Assembly: GCA_012960475.1 (NCBI GenBank)
Contig: DUBE01000063.1
Location: 1-64,000, forward strand
Direction: 5' to 3'
DNA from: Planctomycetota bacterium
GTDB taxonomy: Bacteria; Planctomycetota; UBA1135; GCA-002686595
DNA length: 64,000 nucleotides
In this document: piece by piece, positions 60,109-64,000 of the stretch
Layout: every line of letters begins with the position of its first letter
Position numbering within the stretch: position 1 is the first letter of the stretch
Made by a program: the position numbers and the translations under genes
The notes under the pieces: model-generated
What the model was told of the DNA's origin: nothing
The model's input: only the letters and a program-made list of their open reading frames with translations
The model's database searches: none

Positions 60109-60982
60109 GGTGAGCGACCCGGGTCGAGCTCTGCAGGCCCTGCGTCCTGCCATGGACCGCGCCCTGGAGCGGGCCCTGGCCCTGGCGGGGAATGCTCCGC
60201 CCAAAATGCTGGCAGCGGCGCGATATCCCATAGATGCGGGGGGCAAGCGCTTGCGGCCCTCTTTGGTGCATTGGATTGCGGAATCCCTAGGGGCCGGGAA
60301 AGACGGCAAGGACCCGGCCGAGGTCACCTGGGCTCCCTGCGCCGCGATCGAATTGATTCACAGCTACAGTCTCGTGCACGATGATTTGCCCTGCATGGAT
60401 GATGATGATCTGCGACGGGGCAAGCCCACCACCCATGTGGTCCACGGGGAAGCAATTGCGGTGTTGGTAGGGGATGGTCTACAGGCTCTGGCTTTTGAGG
60501 TGCTTGGTTCCCACGGGGGGCAGCAGGCGGCATCCATGGTTTCGGTTCTGGCGCGCGCGGCCGGTCTGGCGGGCATGGTAGGGGGCCAGGCCTTGGATCT
60601 GGCCGCCGAGGGTGAAGTGGCTGATGAGGCGCAGGTGCACCGGATTCATCAAGCCAAGACCGCCGCACTCTTGGGAGCGGCAGCGGAACTCGGGGCCCTC
60701 GCAGCAGGGGCGGATCAGGAGCAGCGGAAGCGTTCTCGCGCTTATGGTCAGGGGCTTGGTCTGCTCTTTCAGTATGCGGACGACCTACTTGATGTGATCG
60801 GTTCGGCGGCTGATCTGGGCAAGACCCCTGGCAAGGACTCGGCCGCTGGAAAGGCCACCATCGTGGCTCTCCTGGGGGTGGACGGGGCTCGGGCGAGGGT
60901 GGCGCAGCTGGTTGCCGAGCTTGAAGGTCAAGAGGGCATCCTGGGGGCGCTTCCGGCTTGGATTGCCGGTCGGGCGGGTTGA
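60101..60982 (+). CDS. ispA: Farnesyl/geranylgeranyl diphosphate synthase
   Basis: 293 residues, overlapping xseB by eight bases. Condenses isopentenyl diphosphate with allylic diphosphates. First Asp-rich motif HDDLPCMDDDDLRRGKPT (DDxxxxD type, short-chain bacterial form), second YADDLLDVIG (DDxxD), plus GGKRLRP at the N-terminus and MVGGQALDLAAEG. The residues two positions before the first Asp motif (Leu-Val) and the length are typical of bacterial short-chain FPP synthases. Product length cannot be settled. dxs follows, coupling precursor supply to chain elongation. Confidence 0.93.
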   Translation: MSEVSDPGRALQALRPAMDRALERALALAGNAPPKMLAAARYPIDAGGKRLRPSLVHWIAESLGAGKDGKDPAEVTWAPCAAIELIHSYSLVHDDLPCMDDDDLRRGKPTTHVVHGEAIAVLVGDGLQALAFEVLGSHGGQQAASMVSVLARAAGLAGMVGGQALDLAAEGEVADEAQVHRIHQAKTAALLGAAAELGALAAGADQEQRKRSRAYGQGLGLLFQYADDLLDVIGSAADLGKTPGKDSAAGKATIVALLGVDGARARVAQLVAELEGQEGILGALPAWIAGRAG

Positions 60983-61086
60983 AATAGCAAAGAACGTACC
61001 TGGAACGGTATTTGGGCCTAGGAAGCACCGTCTGCACATGGACCCGGGCTAAACTGCTTGCCGGGGACTCGTTCCCCCCTGACCTG

Positions 61087-63021
61087 ATGACCGACACGCC
61101 AACCTCCTACCCGCTGCTGGACCGGATCAAGGGTCCCGCGGAGGTGCGCGCCCTGGATGCGGACCAGCTCACTGATCTCTCCGCTGAGGTGCGCAGCTTC
61201 CTGCTTGAGAGCGTGCAGAAGACCGGCGGGCACCTGGGATCGAATCTGGGCGTGGTGGAACTGACCGTGGCGTTGCACTATGTCTACAACTTCAAGCGCG
61301 ACCGGATCATCTTTGATGTTTCACACCAGAGCTATCCCCACAAGTTGCTTACTGGCCGTCGGGAGGGTTTCAAGAATCTGCGCCGGACCGGAGGCATGTG
61401 TGGCTTCACAAATCCCCATGAAAGCGAGTACGACCTGTTTCACACCGGGCATGCGGGGACTTCGATCAGTCTGGGCCTGGGCATGGCGGTCGCCGCGGGC
61501 AGGGAAGAGGACCCGCCTCATGTTGTCAGTTTGATAGGGGACGCCGCTCTGGGCGCGGGCGTGGCTTTTGAGGCTCTCAATCACGCAGGCGCCCTGGGCT
61601 CTCGCATGTTGGTGATCTTGAACGACAACGAGTGGTCCATCAGTCAGTCCGTTGGAGCTCTTTCGCGCTATCTGACACGAATCCGTTCCACGCGTTTTAT
61701 TCAGCGCGCCGGGCATGAGACCAAGAAACTGATCCACGCGGTGCCGGTGATCGGGCCCAAGCTGGACAAGACCCTCGATGACCTGGGAGAGGTCATGCGT
61801 CACATGGTCGTACCTGGGCACGTTTTTGAGGAGCTCGGTGTGCGCTATGTGGGGCCGGTGGATGGCCATGATGTCAATCGTCTGGTGGAGACTCTGCAGC
61901 GTGTACGAGAACTTGAAGGTGTAGTGGTCCTGCACGTACTCACGGAAAAGGGCAAGGGCCATCCGGATGGTCCTCAGCATCCCGAGCGGGTGCATGCGGT
62001 CAAGCCGCGCAAAATTGAAGCTCCCAAGTCGGAAGTGCAGGTTACCAAGCCCCAGGGCGTGCCTTTCACCAAGGCCTTTGGGGATGCCTTGTGCAATCTC
62101 GCAGAGCGCGACTTGCGTGTGCACGGTGTGACCGCCGCCATGGTGGGGGGCACCGGGTTGATCGAGTTTGCCGAGCGCTTCCCTTCGCGCTTCCACGATA
62201 CGGGTATCACCGAACAGCATGCAGTTGGTTTTTGCGCTGGACTTGCCAAAGCTGGCTTGCGCCCCGTGGCGGCGATCTACTCCACTTTCCTGCAGCGCGG
62301 CTATGATCAGGTCTTCCAGGAAGTTGCCCTCCAGAATCTACCCGTGGTGCTGGCCCTGGACCGGGCTGGACCTGTGGGCCAGGACGGGGCCACCCACAAC
62401 GGGGTCTTCGATCTGGCATACCTGCGCACCCTGCCCAACATGGTGCTGGGATCACCGCGGGATGCCACCGACACCCGTCGCATGTTGGAGTGTCTTGTAG
62501 CTGACGATGGGCCTGGAGCCATGCGCTTTCCACGGGCCAATTGTCCCTTTCTGGAGACCATTCCCGAAGCGGAGCGCCGTCCCATGCAGCCGGGCAAAGC
62601 CGAGGTCCTGCGTGAAGGAGAACCCGGCGGCGTGGCGGTCTGGGCTTTGGGGCAGTTGGTGGGCGAGGCCCTTGCGGCGGCGGAGTCACTGGCCCGGGAC
62701 GGAATTTCCGTGGCCGTGATCGACGCGCGTTTCGTCAAACCCTTGGACGAGGAGGTGCTGGCGTTGCACCTGCGGTCGTTCCGTCATCTGGTCACCATCG
62801 AGGCCCACCAGCGTATGGGGGGCTTTGGCTCCGCTGTTCTGGAGTTCGCTGCCCGTTTGCCTGAAGGTGATGGGCTGGCGCGTGTGCGAGCCTTGGGGCT
62901 GCCTGATCGTTATCTCGATCATGCCACAACTCCCGAATCGCAATTGCAGAGCGTGGGTCTCGATGCTGCTGGCCTGGAGCGTCAGGTGCGAGCGCTCTTG
63001 GGCGGGAGTCGCGTCAAGTGA
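61087..63021 (+). CDS. dxs: 1-deoxy-D-xylulose-5-phosphate synthase
   Basis: 644 residues from ATG 61087, TPP enzyme that makes DXP from pyruvate and G3P, first step of the MEP isoprenoid pathway. It has LGSNLGVVELTVALHYVYN, FDVSHQSYPHKLLTGR, a TPP/metal region IGDAALGAGVAFEALNHAG...NDNEWSIS (the usual GDGA is GDAA here; Asp and both Asn are kept), YVGPVDGHDV, a transketolase-like middle FAGLAKAGLRP/YSTFLQRGYDQ, DRAGPVGQDGATHNGVFD and a C-terminal domain. TAAACT lies 32 bases before the ATG. nadK overlaps by four bases. Confidence 0.94.
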   Translation: MTDTPTSYPLLDRIKGPAEVRALDADQLTDLSAEVRSFLLESVQKTGGHLGSNLGVVELTVALHYVYNFKRDRIIFDVSHQSYPHKLLTGRREGFKNLRRTGGMCGFTNPHESEYDLFHTGHAGTSISLGLGMAVAAGREEDPPHVVSLIGDAALGAGVAFEALNHAGALGSRMLVILNDNEWSISQSVGALSRYLTRIRSTRFIQRAGHETKKLIHAVPVIGPKLDKTLDDLGEVMRHMVVPGHVFEELGVRYVGPVDGHDVNRLVETLQRVRELEGVVVLHVLTEKGKGHPDGPQHPERVHAVKPRKIEAPKSEVQVTKPQGVPFTKAFGDALCNLAERDLRVHGVTAAMVGGTGLIEFAERFPSRFHDTGITEQHAVGFCAGLAKAGLRPVAAIYSTFLQRGYDQVFQEVALQNLPVVLALDRAGPVGQDGATHNGVFDLAYLRTLPNMVLGSPRDATDTRRMLECLVADDGPGAMRFPRANCPFLETIPEAERRPMQPGKAEVLREGEPGGVAVWALGQLVGEALAAAESLARDGISVAVIDARFVKPLDEEVLALHLRSFRHLVTIEAHQRMGGFGSAVLEFAARLPEGDGLARVRALGLPDRYLDHATTPESQLQSVGLDAAGLERQVRALLGGSRVK

Positions 63022-63926
63022 CGAACTCCGTCGATCTCCGTTCCGCTCCTCGACCCGAGCCCTTTCGCGCGTCTATCAAGAGCGTGCTGGTTCTGAGCGA
63101 TGTGACCCGTGAAGCATCTCTGCGCCAGGCCCAGGAGATTGAGGCTCTCCTGCTCGCTCGCGGCCTGGAAGTGGAATTGGTTGAAGACGGGCGTGCCCAT
63201 TGCTCTGCGCTTGAAGCGAGTGCTGCTTCTCTGCCAAGGCCGGATCTGTGCGTGGTGCTCGGCGGTGATGGGACTGTGCTCTCCACGGCCCGGGCCTTTG
63301 CCCAGCATCCCGTTCCGATCCTGGGCATCAACTTTGGGCGTGTGGGCTACCTGGCCCCCGTGCAGGCTCATCAGTGGCAGGTGGGCATCGAAGATGTGTT
63401 GGACGGGCGTGCTACTTTGGAGCCGCGCATGCGTCTGTGCTTGAGCATGCCTGACGGCGCCCAGACGCTGGCTCTCAACGATGTGGTTTTCTCCCGCCAG
63501 TCCGCCGGTTCCATGGTGGGGTTGCAATTGGAAGCGGACGGTGTGCGTGTCTCGGAGTACCACGCGGATGGGCTCATTTTCGCCACCCCGTCGGGGTCGA
63601 CGGCCTATTCCCTGGGCGCTGGAGGCCCAATCCTGGCCCCCTCCATGCAAGCTGTGGTAGTGACCCCCATCAGCGCCCACGCCCTGGCCCATCGCCCCTT
63701 GGTCCTGCGCCCGGACGCAATTCTCAGCCTGCGGGTACTAGCTGCCAGGGAACCGGTGGCGGTGTCTGTCGATGGACAGGCGGTCCAGGTTCTCGAGACG
63801 GGTCAAACTGCGCGCATCGAGCGCCATCCGGAGACCTATCCCTTGCTCGCTCCGGCGGGCCTGGACCCCTGGCGCCGCTTGAGGGATCGACTGGGTTGGA
63901 GGGCTTCCCTGGCCGAAGAAGAATGA
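63018..63926 (+). CDS. nadK: NAD kinase
   Basis: 302 residues starting at GTG 63018 inside the dxs stop (GTGA). Phosphorylates NAD to NADP. Motifs: VVLGGDGTVLSTARAF (the GGDG motif), ILGINFGRVGYLAPVQ (NxGxxGFL variant), VVFSRQSAGSMVGLQLEADG and ATPSGSTAYSLGAGGPI. The family length is about 290. It shares a transcript with xseB-ispA-dxs. A recN-type gene often follows nadK. Confidence 0.94.
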   Translation: MTNSVDLRSAPRPEPFRASIKSVLVLSDVTREASLRQAQEIEALLLARGLEVELVEDGRAHCSALEASAASLPRPDLCVVLGGDGTVLSTARAFAQHPVPILGINFGRVGYLAPVQAHQWQVGIEDVLDGRATLEPRMRLCLSMPDGAQTLALNDVVFSRQSAGSMVGLQLEADGVRVSEYHADGLIFATPSGSTAYSLGAGGPILAPSMQAVVVTPISAHALAHRPLVLRPDAILSLRVLAAREPVAVSVDGQAVQVLETGQTARIERHPETYPLLAPAGLDPWRRLRDRLGWRASLAEEE

Positions 63927-63987
63927 TTCTGCGCGTCAGTGTTGACATCCGGGGCAGGTTCCCGAATAGTCCGCGCCAAGAGGAGGC

Positions 63988-64000
63988 ATGATTCTGCGAA
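63988..64000 (+). CDS. Start of a further gene cut by the window edge
   Basis: AGGAGG one base before ATG 63988 and the codons ATT CTG CGA follow before the window ends. In many genomes dxs-nadK is followed by recN, whose proteins begin with a similar short hydrophobic lead, but four residues cannot show this. A 22-codon ORF at 63923-63991 also begins with ATGATTCTGCG and is less likely to be a gene. Confidence 0.35.

Noticed and set aside
63923-63991. 22-codon ORF after nadK beginning ATGATTCTGCG
   Set aside because: It overlaps nadK by ATGA, but is very short and its end overlaps a start codon with a strong AGGAGG at 63988, so the latter is the more likely gene. The repeated ATGATTCTGCG may be chance.

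Overview
The window is a high-GC bacterial chromosome segment, densely packed with genes on both strands. It most resembles a planctomycete (Planctomycetota), probably of the marine Saltatorellus/Poly30-like group. The grounds are an exported HAF-repeat protein ending in a tail I associate with that group, GRG-rich EF-hand secreted proteins, an FHA-Hanks kinase, a DUF4388/PEGA/beta-propeller membrane protein, and housekeeping genes that are not proteobacterial in style. The lineage is an inference; no rRNA is present. There are no phages, insertion sequences or CRISPR arrays. One tRNA (His) is present.

Layout. 1-3780: exported proteins (a Calx-beta lipoprotein cut by the window edge, a HAF-repeat protein, an ankyrin lipoprotein). 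3903-5849: a HAD-fold protein that has lost its catalytic aspartates, divergent from a GT4 glycosyltransferase. 5885-11672: a STAS-PilZ-like protein divergent from a GAF-SpoIIE phosphatase, then DUF58 and BatA-like VWA proteins, then a secreted thioredoxin-fold protein with an in-frame TGA where the first redox cysteine belongs. 11688-20795: a metallo-beta-lactamase-fold lipoprotein, xylA-xylB, an UPF0104-type flippase-like protein, an NhaC-type antiporter and asnS. 20881-27433: a lipoprotein, then an operon of zinc-ribbon protein, ThiF/MoeB, MobA-like transferase and a large DUF4388 protein. 27545-34277: tRNA-His, an operon yggS - FHA kinase - degenerate PNP-like gene - purN, and tilS. 34484-38577: gap-pgk-rpe-accD, central carbon metabolism and fatty-acid initiation. 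38675-48351: a small membrane protein with an SGNH hydrolase, an EF-hand repeat protein, a methyltransferase with a putative Fe(II)/2OG oxygenase, a COG2509 flavoprotein, panB, an S1-domain protein and an SDR. 48431-59773: an amidohydrolase, OsmC and a surface-glycan cluster (GT9, two zinc-ribbon methyltransferases, a TMTC-like GT-C with TPRs, a second GT-C). 59872 to the end: xseB-ispA-dxs-nadK and the first codons of another gene.

Two observations stand out. First, the thioredoxin gene at 10458-11672 stays in one frame across a TGA in the motif W-[TGA]-G-P-C and carries a good bacterial SECIS-like hairpin right after it, so it is very probably a selenoprotein. Second, at least thirteen genes have a TANNNT hexamer exactly 6-8 bases before the start codon and almost no Shine-Dalgarno signal, which points to widespread leaderless transcription. 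I used this pattern to choose several start codons. Co-transcribed genes are instead joined by ATGA/TGATG/GTGA overlaps.
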